A DNA stretch of 25,511 nucleotides from Betaproteobacteria bacterium. Its GTDB lineage: Bacteria; Pseudomonadota; Gammaproteobacteria; Burkholderiales; Rhodocyclaceae. The notes beneath the pieces were generated by a model that did no database searches, was not told the DNA's origin, and saw only the letters and a list, made by a program, of their open reading frames with translations. Each line of letters begins with the position of its first letter. Positions within the stretch are counted from its first letter, which is position 1. A program made the position numbers and the translations under genes. The stretch spans positions 1 to 25,511 of the forward strand of contig JAIFNM010000153.1 of the NCBI GenBank assembly GCA_020047725.1, read 5' to 3'. Below are positions 6,242 to 15,080 of the stretch, one piece after another.

Positions 6242-8701
6242 ATGTCTGAAGCCAAAAAAGCCAACATTGACGGCGCAGCGTTTCACGCTGAAATTGACGA
6301 CAAGCTTCTCAAATCCGTTGCCGCTGAGCCCATCACTGCGAACACCAAGGAAATCTACAAGGCCCTCTCACAAGTTGCTCGCGACCAACTGGCGGAACGC
6401 TGGGTAAGAACACAGGTTGCCGACCGCAAGAAAAAGACGCGCCGCATCTACTACATGTCCATGGAGTTTTTGATCGGGCGTACATTGAACAACGCACTCT
6501 CTGCGCTCGATCTTCGTGACAAGGCAGACGCTGCCTTCTCTACCGTTGGTGGTCCATCACTTACCGATATCATTGAGTGCGAACCCGATGCCGCACTTGG
6601 CAATGGTGGTCTCGGCCGTTTGGCCGCCTGCTTCCTCGACTCGATGGCCACACTGGAACTCCCGTCTTGGGGGTACGGCATGCGCTATGAGTACGGCATG
6701 TTCGCACAATCGATACTTAACGGTGGACAGATCGAACATCCAGACTCCTGGCTAGTCGACGGAACACCTTGGGAGTTCCCGAGACCTGGCACTCACTTTA
6801 CCGTTCGTTTTGGCGGCACCGCCGAGCACCATGGCGAGTGGGCTGAATGGAATGCGGCTGAAGCCGTAGAAGCCCGTGCCTTTGACTACGTTATACCTGG
6901 CCACGGCACGGATCGCGTAAGCACCCTGCGGCTTTGGAAAGCCGGTGCGCCAGCCCAAATCGACCTGAACGCCTTCAATTCCGGCGACTATGCCCGCGCT
7001 GCCGAATTCAAGAACCGGTTTGAAAACATTTCATGGGTGCTTTACCCGAACGACAGCACCCCTGCGGGTCGCGAACTGCGCTTGAGACAAGAATACTTCT
7101 TCGTTGCCGCATCACTGCAGGACATTCTGTTCCATCATCTCGAGGAGTACGGGAGCTTGCACAACCTGGCCGATCAGGTCGCCATCCACCTCAATGACAC
7201 GCATCCGGCAATCAGTGTTGCAGAACTGATGCGCCTGCTTTGCGACGACTACGGCATGCTCTGGAGTGAGGCCTGGAGTCAATGCAAGCGCATTTTCTCC
7301 TATACCAACCACACCCTGATGCCAGAAGCTCTAGAAACGTGGCCGGTCGGTCTGATGCACTATCTGCTGCCACGCCACATGCGGATCATCTTCCGTATCA
7401 ATCAGGAATTCCTCAAGGAGGTCGAACTGCGCTTCCCCGGCAACATCGAACTCATCCGCCGCATCTCGCTGATTGACGATGCGGACGGTAACGAGGACAA
7501 CAAGCGGGTACGCATGGCGCACCTGTCCATCGTTGGCAGCCATCGAGTCAATGGTGTTTCGCAGTTGCACTCGGACCTGATGGTCCAGACGATTTTTTCC
7601 GATTTTGCAAAACTCTACCCGGATCGTTTCCACAACAAGACCAACGGCGTCACCCCGCGCCGATGGCTGGCACAGGCAAACCCTGGGCTTTCCGGCCTGC
7701 TCGACGAACGCATCAGCAAGGATTGGCGGCTCAACCTTGACCGTCTGCAAGAGCTACGGCCACTGGCCAACGACGAATGTTTCCGAACCTCATTTGCAGC
7801 AGCCAAACGCACCAACAAACTGCGACTGGCCGACTACATCAAGCGTGAGACAGGCGTTATTCTCAACCCGGACAGCCTTTTCGACATCCAGGTAAAACGC
7901 ATTCACGAATACAAGCGGCAGCTACTCAACGTGCTGCACGTTGTAACCCGCTACAACGCGATCCTGCACGGACTGGCGGACAACACCGCACCCCGCTGCG
8001 TGATTTTTGCTGGCAAGGCCGCATCCTCGTACTACATGGCCAAACAGGTGATCCGCCTGATTCATGATGTTGCCAACACCATCAACAACGATCCGCGCGC
8101 CAACGACAAGCTTAAAGTGGTATTCGTACCGAACTACGGTGTTTCTGTCGCAGAATTGATCATGCCGGCCGCGGATCTCTCGGAACAGATCTCCACAGCA
8201 GGGACCGAGGCCTCTGGTACAGGTAACATGAAGTTCTCGATGAACGGCGCATTGACCATCGGTACGGAGGATGGAGCCAACATCGAGATTCGAGACAATG
8301 TTGGCGCTGAAAACATCTTCATTTTCGGCAATACCACACCGCAGGTCGAAGCAATCCGGAAAGCTGGCTACGATCCAAAATCAATTTATCTGAACAATGC
8401 TATGCTCAATGAGACATTGAACAAAATCGACGGGGGATTCTTTTCGCCAACCGACCGAAAGCGTTATCACGACGTCTTCAACAGCCTGGTAAATTACGGT
8501 GATCACTACTTGCTGCTGGCTGACTACGCGGATTACATTGCAACGCAATCCCGCGTCGATGAGCTTTACACCATCCCTGGCGACTGGCAGACCAAAGCCA
8601 TTCTCAATGTCGCTGGCATGGGAACCTTCTCGTCCGACCGCACCATTCGCGACTACGCCGTTGACACGTGGAACATGGGCGCACTTTTAAAGAAAGCCTG
8701 A
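6242..8701 (+). CDS. glgP: Glycogen phosphorylase GlgP
   Basis: Releases glucose-1-phosphate from the non-reducing ends of alpha-1,4-glucan, using pyridoxal phosphate. The product is 819 aa from the ATG at 6242 (MSEAKKANIDG), close to the usual 800-830. Landmarks are RRIYYMSMEFLIGRTL near the N-terminus, NGGLGRLAACFLDS from about residue 121, the HNKTNGVTPRRWL block, and EASGTGNMKFSMNGAL, whose Lys (about residue 664) is the PLP attachment site. The frame is open from an ATG at 6167, but that ATG has no ribosome binding site and would add 25 atypical residues, while the 6242 start has GGAG about 10 bases upstream. It is the first gene of the glgP-glgB-glgX-malQ unit, with only one base between its stop and the glgB ATG. 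A maltodextrin phosphorylase would look similar, but the context favours glycogen. Confidence 0.96.
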   Translation: MSEAKKANIDGAAFHAEIDDKLLKSVAAEPITANTKEIYKALSQVARDQLAERWVRTQVADRKKKTRRIYYMSMEFLIGRTLNNALSALDLRDKADAAFSTVGGPSLTDIIECEPDAALGNGGLGRLAACFLDSMATLELPSWGYGMRYEYGMFAQSILNGGQIEHPDSWLVDGTPWEFPRPGTHFTVRFGGTAEHHGEWAEWNAAEAVEARAFDYVIPGHGTDRVSTLRLWKAGAPAQIDLNAFNSGDYARAAEFKNRFENISWVLYPNDSTPAGRELRLRQEYFFVAASLQDILFHHLEEYGSLHNLADQVAIHLNDTHPAISVAELMRLLCDDYGMLWSEAWSQCKRIFSYTNHTLMPEALETWPVGLMHYLLPRHMRIIFRINQEFLKEVELRFPGNIELIRRISLIDDADGNEDNKRVRMAHLSIVGSHRVNGVSQLHSDLMVQTIFSDFAKLYPDRFHNKTNGVTPRRWLAQANPGLSGLLDERISKDWRLNLDRLQELRPLANDECFRTSFAAAKRTNKLRLADYIKRETGVILNPDSLFDIQVKRIHEYKRQLLNVLHVVTRYNAILHGLADNTAPRCVIFAGKAASSYYMAKQVIRLIHDVANTINNDPRANDKLKVVFVPNYGVSVAELIMPAADLSEQISTAGTEASGTGNMKFSMNGALTIGTEDGANIEIRDNVGAENIFIFGNTTPQVEAIRKAGYDPKSIYLNNAMLNETLNKIDGGFFSPTDRKRYHDVFNSLVNYGDHYLLLADYADYIATQSRVDELYTIPGDWQTKAILNVAGMGTFSSDRTIRDYAVDTWNMGALLKKA

Positions 8702-8702
8702 C

Positions 8703-10895
8703 ATGTTGAGCAAAGCTGAAGTCATTTCCCTCTGCCGCGGCGAACATGGCGATCCGTTTGCCGTTCTCGGACTGCATGCCGACTCCAAGGGCCGAATCTG
8801 GTTGCGTAGCCTGCAACCGGGAGCAAAGTCGGTTTCCATTATCGACGCCGAGAGCGGAAAGGTGCTGGTCGAACTGACTCAACGAAAAATCGATGCTCTG
8901 GGAGAATCCTCCGGGTTTTTCGAGGCTTCCATTCTCGGCCGTAACAAGTTTTTCGACTATCGGTTGCGCATCGTCTGGCCAGGAGGGGTACAGGAGGTTG
9001 ACGACCCGTACCGTTTTTCAACGGTGCTTGGAGAACTTGACGTCTGGTTGCTAGCCGAAGGCTCTCACCTGCGCCCTTACGAACGTCTCGGCGCCCATTT
9101 GCGGGAAATCGACGGAGTAAAAGGCACGGCCTTTGCGGTCTGGGCACCCGATGCCCAACGGGTCAGTGTCGTGGGTGACTTCAACACTTGGGATGGTCGC
9201 CGGCACCCGATGCGCCTCAGACGTGAATGTGGCGTATGGGAGCTCTTTCTGCCAGGTGTCGGATCTGGTGCCTGCTACAAATACGAAATTCGCTCTAAAG
9301 ACGGGCACGTCCTTCCACTCAAGGCCGACCCCTATGGCTTTGCGGCGGAACTGCGTCCATCAACGGCCTCAATCGTCTGTGAGCTGCCACAGACCACAAC
9401 GCGCGCCTCGGTTGAAACCTCAAAGAAGCTTAACTTGCCGGTATCGATCTATGAGGTTCATCTCAGCTCCTGGAGACAAGCCGATGACGGCGGTTTTCCC
9501 GACTGGCATCGCATTACCGAAACCCTGATTCCCTACGTCACCGACCTCGGCTTTACACATCTTGAACTATTGCCAATTTCTGAGCACCCGTTCGACGGTT
9601 CATGGGGTTATCAACCGCTTGGCCTCTATGCACCAACCGCTCGTTTTGGCTCACCACAAGGTTTTTGCGACTTCGTTTCGGCATGTCATAAGGCGGGAAT
9701 CGAAGTCATCGTTGACTGGGTTCCGGCGCACTTTCCTACCGACGAACACGGACTTGGCCGCTTTGACGGAAGGCCTCTTTACGAACACGCCGACCCGCGC
9801 GAAGGCATGCATCAGGACTGGGGGACGCTGATCTACAACTTTGGCCGCCGCGAGGTGTTCAATTATCTGGTCGGCAACGCCCTCTTCTGGATCGAGCATT
9901 ACGGCGTTGATGGCCTTCGCGTGGACGCTGTCGCTTCCATGCTTTATCGTGACTACAGTCGTTCAGCTGGAGAATGGGTACCCAATATCTACGGTGGCAG
10001 GGAAAACCTCGAAGCAGTCCATTTCCTGCGCCGCATGAATGAGACGATTGGCCAGGAATGTCCGGGAGCATTGACCTATGCCGAGGAATCCACCGCTTGG
10101 CCGTCGGTAAGCCGTCCGCCGTCAATGGGAGGCCTGGGCTTCCATTACAAGTGGAACATGGGCTGGATGCACGACATTCTAGACTACATGAGTCACGACC
10201 CGATCCATCGTCGCTTCCATCACAACCAACTCACCTTTGGTCTGTTATACGCCTTTACCGAAAACTTTGTTCTTCCTTTGTCGCACGATGAGGTTGTACA
10301 CGGCAAAGGTTCGCTGATCAGCAAGATGTCCGGAGACTATTGGCAAAAATTTGCCAACCTGAGGACACTCTACGGTTTCATGTGGGCACATCCGGGCAAA
10401 AAGCTGCTATTCATGGGTGGCGAATTCGCACAATGGCGCGAGTGGAATGACCAGTCGTCACTCGACTGGAACTTGTTGGACTTTCCCCAGCATGACGGTG
10501 TGCGCTGCCTGATCAGGGACCTGAACAAGCTTTATCGAGACACCCCTGCGCTGCACGAGCTGGACTTTGATCCCGCCGGTTTCGAATGGATTTCTGCCAA
10601 CGACTCCGATAATTCCGTGATCTCTTTCGTCCGCCGTGGCCGTGACCGATCACGTGCCATGGTGTGCGTTTGCAACTTCACGCCAGTCGTTCGTCATGGC
10701 TACCGAATTGGAGTCCCCGGCCCGGGCGAGTATCACGAGCGACTGAATACCGACTCACAGCACTACGGCGGCAGCAACGTAGGCAACGAGTTTGGCGTAG
10801 TTGATGCCGAGCAGATTCCCGCCCATGGTCGCGAATGGTCGGTCTCGCTGACCATTCCACCTCTGGCTACTGTATTTTTTGAATGGAAACACTGA
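8703..10895 (+). CDS. glgB: 1,4-alpha-glucan branching enzyme GlgB (GH13)
   Basis: Cuts alpha-1,4 chains and re-attaches them as alpha-1,6 branches, making glycogen from the linear product of GlgA. The 730-aa protein has the full-length E. coli-type architecture: an N1 module (about 1-105), a CBM48 N2 module (about 115-210, with GTAFAVWAPDAQRVSVVGDFNTWDG), the GH13 barrel, and a C-terminal beta domain. Catalytic residues are visible: Asp408 in DGLRVDAV (403-410) as nucleophile, Glu461 in YAEEST as acid/base, and the LSHDEVVHGKGSL block. The ATG lies one base after the glgP stop without a strong Shine-Dalgarno sequence, so translation is probably coupled. It is the only biosynthetic enzyme in the otherwise degradative plus-strand unit. 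Confidence 0.96.
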   Translation: MLSKAEVISLCRGEHGDPFAVLGLHADSKGRIWLRSLQPGAKSVSIIDAESGKVLVELTQRKIDALGESSGFFEASILGRNKFFDYRLRIVWPGGVQEVDDPYRFSTVLGELDVWLLAEGSHLRPYERLGAHLREIDGVKGTAFAVWAPDAQRVSVVGDFNTWDGRRHPMRLRRECGVWELFLPGVGSGACYKYEIRSKDGHVLPLKADPYGFAAELRPSTASIVCELPQTTTRASVETSKKLNLPVSIYEVHLSSWRQADDGGFPDWHRITETLIPYVTDLGFTHLELLPISEHPFDGSWGYQPLGLYAPTARFGSPQGFCDFVSACHKAGIEVIVDWVPAHFPTDEHGLGRFDGRPLYEHADPREGMHQDWGTLIYNFGRREVFNYLVGNALFWIEHYGVDGLRVDAVASMLYRDYSRSAGEWVPNIYGGRENLEAVHFLRRMNETIGQECPGALTYAEESTAWPSVSRPPSMGGLGFHYKWNMGWMHDILDYMSHDPIHRRFHHNQLTFGLLYAFTENFVLPLSHDEVVHGKGSLISKMSGDYWQKFANLRTLYGFMWAHPGKKLLFMGGEFAQWREWNDQSSLDWNLLDFPQHDGVRCLIRDLNKLYRDTPALHELDFDPAGFEWISANDSDNSVISFVRRGRDRSRAMVCVCNFTPVVRHGYRIGVPGPGEYHERLNTDSQHYGGSNVGNEFGVVDAEQIPAHGREWSVSLTIPPLATVFFEWKH

Positions 10896-12880
10896 GTACC
10901 GCTACCGAGCTTAAGGAAGGGCGGTCGTGGCCGCTCGGAGCTCACTGGGATGGCTCAGGCGTTAATTTCACGCTGTTCTCGGCGCACGCCGAGCTGGTTG
11001 AATTGTGCATTTTCGAAGGCAGTGCGATGCGAGTAATGCCTCTTCCAAAATGTACTGACCAAGTCTGGCACGGCTATCTTCCTGGAGCGGCTCCTGGCAT
11101 ATGCTATGCCTTTCGTGTCCAAGGCCCGGCAGCGCCCGGCCATCGCTTCGACGCGCAACGCTTGCTGCTGGATCCATATGCACGTGAGCTAACTGGCATT
11201 TTCACCTACGAGCACCTTCCATCCTCGTCGAACTGCCTCAAGGCTTGTGTTGTTGACGAGTATTTCGACTGGGGCAACGATGCTCCTCCAGCAATACCCT
11301 GGGCTGACTCGGTGCTTTACGAAATCCATGTCAAGGGAGCGACACGGCAACATCCAGGCGTCCCCGAAGCAACGCGTGGAACCTATGCTGGACTGGCCTC
11401 TCCAGCCATGCTTGATCACTTCCGGCACCTTGGTATTACGGCGGTCAATCTGTTGCCTGTGCATTGTTTCCTGGACGAAGAACGGCTTGTTCATAGCGGC
11501 CGCGCCAACTACTGGGGTTACAACACACTTGCTTTTTTTGCACCCGAACCACGTTATGCAGCCCGCGTGGGTGGCCAATCAGTTATCCACGAATTCAAAT
11601 CAATGGTGCATTCGCTGCATACGGCCGGCATCGAAGTCATCCTCGACGTAGTGTTCAACCATACGGCCGAAACCGATGAAAGCGGACCCACCATATCGCT
11701 CCGGGGCATCGACAACGCCAGTTACTATCGCCTGCCATCCGACGATCTCAATCGCTATGAGAATTTCAGCGGTTGCGGTAACACCCTCAACCTGGCCACA
11801 CCGCGCGTCCTGCAGCTCGTTATGGACGCCCTGCGTTACTGGGTTGGCGAAATGCACGTAGACGGCTTCCGCTTTGATCTGGCTGCCGCGCTGACCCGTG
11901 ATAGCGGCTTCCTGACGGCAGTCCGTCAGGACCCGCTGCTATCCGGTGTCAAAATGATTGCCGAGCCTTGGGATTTAGGCCCCGATGGGTATCACCTGGG
12001 GCGATTCCCAGCCGGCTGGGCAGAATGGAACGACCGATTTCGTGACGACATCCGGGCCTTCTGGCTAACTCGTGAGACCGGAGTGGCCTGCCTTGCCCAG
12101 CGCCTTGCCGGATCAAGCGAAATATTTCGCCATGCCGGACGTGCCCCGCAGGCCGGAGTCAACTTCATCACCGCGCATGATGGCTTTACCTTGCGCGATC
12201 TGGTCAGCTATCAAGAAAAGCATAACGAACTCAACGGCGAGAATAACCGCGACGGACATGGCCATAATCTCTCCTGGAATTGTGGCGAAGAAGGCGAGAG
12301 CCACGACCCGGAGGTTCTCAAGCGGCGCTTTCAATTGAAGCGCGCACTTCTGACCACCCTTTTTGTAGCCCAAGGCGTTCCGATGCTGCAGGGTGGCGAC
12401 GAACTGGGTCGTACCCAGTCTGGCAACAATAATGCCTACTGCCAGGACAACCTACTAACCTGGATTGACTGGCCACATGCCGACACGGGCCTGATAGCTT
12501 TTACGGCTAGGCTCATCAAACTGCGAAATTTCTTTCCGCAGCTGAGGCGAAGCGCATGGTTAACTGGCGAAACCAAAGCACGAGGAAAGCGCGATATTCT
12601 CTGGTGGCACCCGGATGGACGCGAGATGGGCTGGGATGACTGGCATTCATCACACCTCGAAGCGCTGGGTCTAATTCTAGATCCAGAAGACACCGAATAT
12701 AATTCTCAAGCGCTGCTTGTGCTTATCAATCGAGATGCTGAAGCTAGATGTTTCCATCTGCCATCAGGCGCTTGGCGTCAACTCTGCGATAGCAGTGCCG
12801 ACTCACCCTTTGCGCCACTGGAGAAGCAGATCACCACTACATTATCCTCACGTAGCGTGCAGCTACTCTCGCAGGAATAG
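10883..12880 (+). CDS. glgX: Glycogen debranching enzyme GlgX (GH13, isoamylase type)
   Basis: Hydrolyses alpha-1,6 branch points of limit dextrin left by glycogen phosphorylase, releasing short maltooligosaccharides. The 665-aa protein (E. coli form about 657) has an N-terminal CBM48 module (GAHWDGSGVNFTLFSAHAELVELC), then a GH13 barrel with DVVFNHTAE, DGFRFDLAAAL (nucleophile Asp332), MIAEPWDLGPDGYHLG (acid/base Glu about 361), and FITAHDGFTLRDLVSY. The ATG lies inside the last codons of glgB (13-base overlap, different frame) with no clear ribosome binding site, which points to coupled translation. Related TreX-type isoamylases share these motifs; size and placement between glgB and malQ favour GlgX. 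Confidence 0.94.
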   Translation: METLSTATELKEGRSWPLGAHWDGSGVNFTLFSAHAELVELCIFEGSAMRVMPLPKCTDQVWHGYLPGAAPGICYAFRVQGPAAPGHRFDAQRLLLDPYARELTGIFTYEHLPSSSNCLKACVVDEYFDWGNDAPPAIPWADSVLYEIHVKGATRQHPGVPEATRGTYAGLASPAMLDHFRHLGITAVNLLPVHCFLDEERLVHSGRANYWGYNTLAFFAPEPRYAARVGGQSVIHEFKSMVHSLHTAGIEVILDVVFNHTAETDESGPTISLRGIDNASYYRLPSDDLNRYENFSGCGNTLNLATPRVLQLVMDALRYWVGEMHVDGFRFDLAAALTRDSGFLTAVRQDPLLSGVKMIAEPWDLGPDGYHLGRFPAGWAEWNDRFRDDIRAFWLTRETGVACLAQRLAGSSEIFRHAGRAPQAGVNFITAHDGFTLRDLVSYQEKHNELNGENNRDGHGHNLSWNCGEEGESHDPEVLKRRFQLKRALLTTLFVAQGVPMLQGGDELGRTQSGNNNAYCQDNLLTWIDWPHADTGLIAFTARLIKLRNFFPQLRRSAWLTGETKARGKRDILWWHPDGREMGWDDWHSSHLEALGLILDPEDTEYNSQALLVLINRDAEARCFHLPSGAWRQLCDSSADSPFAPLEKQITTTLSSRSVQLLSQE

Positions 12881-12886
12881 ATTCTC

Positions 12887-14449
12887 ATGGCATTTACCCG
12901 ACAAAGCGGCATTCTGCTGCACCCAACGTCGCTTCCCGGTCCGCATGGCTCAGGTGACCTAGGGCCATCAGCCTATCATTTCGTTGACTGGCTGGTCGCA
13001 GGAAACCAGACGCTGTGGCAGATTCTTCCCCTTGGCGGCATAGGCCCCGGGAATTCGCCTTACATGACGCCTTCAGCATTCGCCGGCAATGAGCTACTGA
13101 TTGACTTGGCTCAACTTCGAGAAGCCGGCTGGCTAACGCATGCGGATATCGCTCCTGACCCTTACTTCAAAAACGGCCGCGTCGATTTCCCGGTAGTACA
13201 AGGCTATCGCATGGCGCGATTGCGTTTGGCAGCTGAACGGTTCTTCGCTGATGCACAGCGCAAAGAAAATGAATCCTTTTCAGTGTTCTGTACCAGCGCC
13301 AGCGAGTGGCTCGATGACTATGCGCTATTCATGGCCCTTGATAAGAACCATAGTAGCTACGGCAAAGTCTGGCAAGACTGGCCGGCGGCGCTTGCTCAGC
13401 GCAAGCCAAGAGCGTTGAAAGAAGCCACCGAAAAGCTCGAAGACGAGTGCAATTTCTGGAAGTTCTGCCAATGGCGATTCTATGAACAGTGGGCAGCGCT
13501 TAAAGGCTACGCCAACGCACGGGGAGTTCAAATCGTTGGCGACATGCCGATATTTGTCTCAGTTCACAGTGCCGACGTCTGGGCCAATCAGCAATTGTTT
13601 GATCTCGATGCCAATGGAAGACCGCGCGTTGTTGCCGGCGTTCCTCCCGACTACTTCAGCACGACCGGCCAGCATTGGGGAAACCCGCTCTACAACTGGC
13701 CTGCACACGCCAAGGAAGGCTACTGCTGGTGGATCGAGCGAATGCGCACGACACTGGCGCTTTGCGATATCGTCCGCATTGATCATTTTCGCGGTTTTGA
13801 GTCCTATTGGGAAATTCCGGCCGACTCGAAGACTGCCGTTAACGGACACTGGAAAAAAGGACCAGGAGCCGCTTTCTTTAGCGCGCTGACAAAGGCTTTG
13901 AACAAGAAGCACGACATGGGCTTGGGCACGCTTAGAATCATTGCCGAAGATCTTGGCATCATCACACCCGAAGTCACCACACTGCGCGAATCGATAGGTT
14001 TGCCTGGCATGCGCATTCTGCAGTTCGCTTTTGACGGCCATACGGACAATCTCTATCTGCCACACAACTTCGAGGCCAATACGGTCGTTTATACCGGCAC
14101 CCACGACAATGATACAACGTGTGGTTGGTGGAGCACCCTCGCACCAGAAGATAAGGACTACGTTCGCCGGTATCTTGGGATCAGCGGTGAATCCATTAAT
14201 TGGGACATGATTCGCGTCGCGTCGGTCTCTGTTGCCGCTCTTTCCATCATCCCGATGCAGGACGTACTTGGCCTTGACTCAACGCATCGCATGAACCAGC
14301 CGAGCCAGGCAGAGGGCTCATGGGAATGGCGTTTCGGCTGGGAGCAGGTTGCTTCGTGGCACGCTGAACGCCTTGGCGAATTGGCCCGACTGCACGGGCG
14401 TATCCCCAAACGATCTGAAACACACCGGCCACCTGAGAACACGAACTAA
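12887..14449 (+). CDS. malQ: 4-alpha-glucanotransferase MalQ (amylomaltase, GH77)
   Basis: Disproportionates the short maltooligosaccharides released by GlgX, making longer chains that GlgP can attack and freeing glucose. The 520-aa protein shows GH77 hallmarks: RQSGILLHPTSLPGPHG at the N-terminus, GNSPYMTPSAFAGN, GDMPIFVSVHSADVW, DIVRIDHFRGFESYW with the catalytic Asp299, IIAEDLGIITPEV, and THDNDTTCGWW. The short form, without the N-terminal extension of E. coli MalQ, is common. The ATG at 12887 is six bases after the glgX stop and has AGGA about 9 bases upstream. It is the last gene of the tightly packed unit. The C-terminus ends in a charged tail (HGRIPKRSETHRPPENTN). Confidence 0.95.
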   Translation: MAFTRQSGILLHPTSLPGPHGSGDLGPSAYHFVDWLVAGNQTLWQILPLGGIGPGNSPYMTPSAFAGNELLIDLAQLREAGWLTHADIAPDPYFKNGRVDFPVVQGYRMARLRLAAERFFADAQRKENESFSVFCTSASEWLDDYALFMALDKNHSSYGKVWQDWPAALAQRKPRALKEATEKLEDECNFWKFCQWRFYEQWAALKGYANARGVQIVGDMPIFVSVHSADVWANQQLFDLDANGRPRVVAGVPPDYFSTTGQHWGNPLYNWPAHAKEGYCWWIERMRTTLALCDIVRIDHFRGFESYWEIPADSKTAVNGHWKKGPGAAFFSALTKALNKKHDMGLGTLRIIAEDLGIITPEVTTLRESIGLPGMRILQFAFDGHTDNLYLPHNFEANTVVYTGTHDNDTTCGWWSTLAPEDKDYVRRYLGISGESINWDMIRVASVSVAALSIIPMQDVLGLDSTHRMNQPSQAEGSWEWRFGWEQVASWHAERLGELARLHGRIPKRSETHRPPENTN

Positions 14450-14495
14450 CTCCAGAAGCCGGTCGAATGGTTAAATAATCCGCACAAAATCAGTC

Positions 14496-14524
14496 GGTTA
14501 CAATTAATGCATTTGTAGTATAAT
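14496..14524 (+). promoter_or_regulatory. Promoter of the DUF2934 gene
   Basis: A perfect TATAAT at 14519-14524 lies about 57 bases before the next ATG. Upstream, GGTTACA gives only a modest -35 match at 16-17 bp spacing. The 131-bp gap between malQ and the following gene contains no hairpin terminator, so read-through from malQ is also possible. Confidence 0.6.
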
Positions 14525-14580
14525 TGCAGCGTTGATCTAAATTTTGGTAGCAACATTTCCACCCCCTGAAGGAGAGAACC

Positions 14581-14991
14581 ATGGCCGAGACGATCACTAA
14601 AACAGTCCCCAAGAAAGCAGCGACCAAGACTGTGACTGTTAGTGCAAAACCTGCGGACAAGAAACCAGCGGCCATCAAGGCTCCTGCCGCTGCCAAACCT
14701 GCCGTAAAAAAACCCGCCACCGTGGCCCCTGCTACGGCCAAGCCTGAGGCAAAAAAACCCACTGCAACCAAACCCGCGGTGGCAAAAACGGCAACAAAAA
14801 ATACTTCAGCAGCAAAGCCTGCTGCCAAAGGTTCCAGCAAGACCATGGTAATCAGCGACGCCCAGCGCTATCGCATGGTTGCCGAAGCAGCCTACTATCG
14901 CGCAGAAAGCAATCAGTTCAAGAGTGACTCTGTACGCGACTGGATTGAAGCGGAAGCCGATATCGCCGCGCTGCTCAACGGCACCAAGTAA
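14581..14991 (+). CDS. DUF2934-type protein with Lys/Ala/Pro-rich N-terminal tail
   Basis: A 136-aa protein in two parts. Residues 1-88 are a low-complexity tail of Lys, Ala, Pro and Thr with repeated KPA / KKPA units, strongly basic and surely disordered, like histone H1-type tails. Residues about 90-132 (DAQRYRMVAEAAYYRAES, then VRDWIEAEADIAALL) match my recollection of the DUF2934 domain, which has a conserved Arg/Ala-rich helix followed by a W-x-x-A-E helix. Function is unknown; binding to DNA, polyphosphate or a granule surface would fit the charge but is inference. It has an excellent ribosome binding site (AAGGAGAG) and its own TATAAT promoter. It sits between malQ and the shared terminator facing glgA. 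Confidence 0.8.
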   Translation: MAETITKTVPKKAATKTVTVSAKPADKKPAAIKAPAAAKPAVKKPATVAPATAKPEAKKPTATKPAVAKTATKNTSAAKPAAKGSSKTMVISDAQRYRMVAEAAYYRAESNQFKSDSVRDWIEAEADIAALLNGTK

Positions 14992-15000
14992 GCGTTCAAA

Positions 15001-15029
15001 AAAAGCCCGGCGTTCGCCGGGCTTTTTTG
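15001..15029. terminator. Bidirectional intrinsic terminator between the two convergent glycogen units
   Basis: GCCCGGCG (15005-15012) pairs with CGCCGGGC (15015-15022) and is flanked by an A-run on the left (from 14998) and a T-run on the right (to 15028). The hairpin therefore has a T-tract in both directions. It lies 7 bases after the DUF2934 stop and about 55 bases beyond the end of glgA, so it can serve both converging transcripts. Confidence 0.9.
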
Positions 15030-15080
15030 TATTACCTTCCATCGCTTGCCATGCTACCGTCGGCAAAAGAAAAAGGTGAA

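Noticed and set aside
14630..14830. Repetitive AAA/CC-rich stretch that might be taken for a direct-repeat array
   Set aside because: The repeats are short, irregular and in frame with KPA/KKPA units of a protein. There are no uniform repeats and spacers as in a CRISPR array.
14490..14846. Minus-strand frame coding for a very hydrophobic, membrane-like peptide
   Set aside because: It is the antisense of the Lys/Ala/Pro-rich tail of the DUF2934 gene: AAG/GCC/CCG codons read backwards give Leu/Gly/Phe/Ala. The plus-strand gene has the promoter and ribosome binding site.
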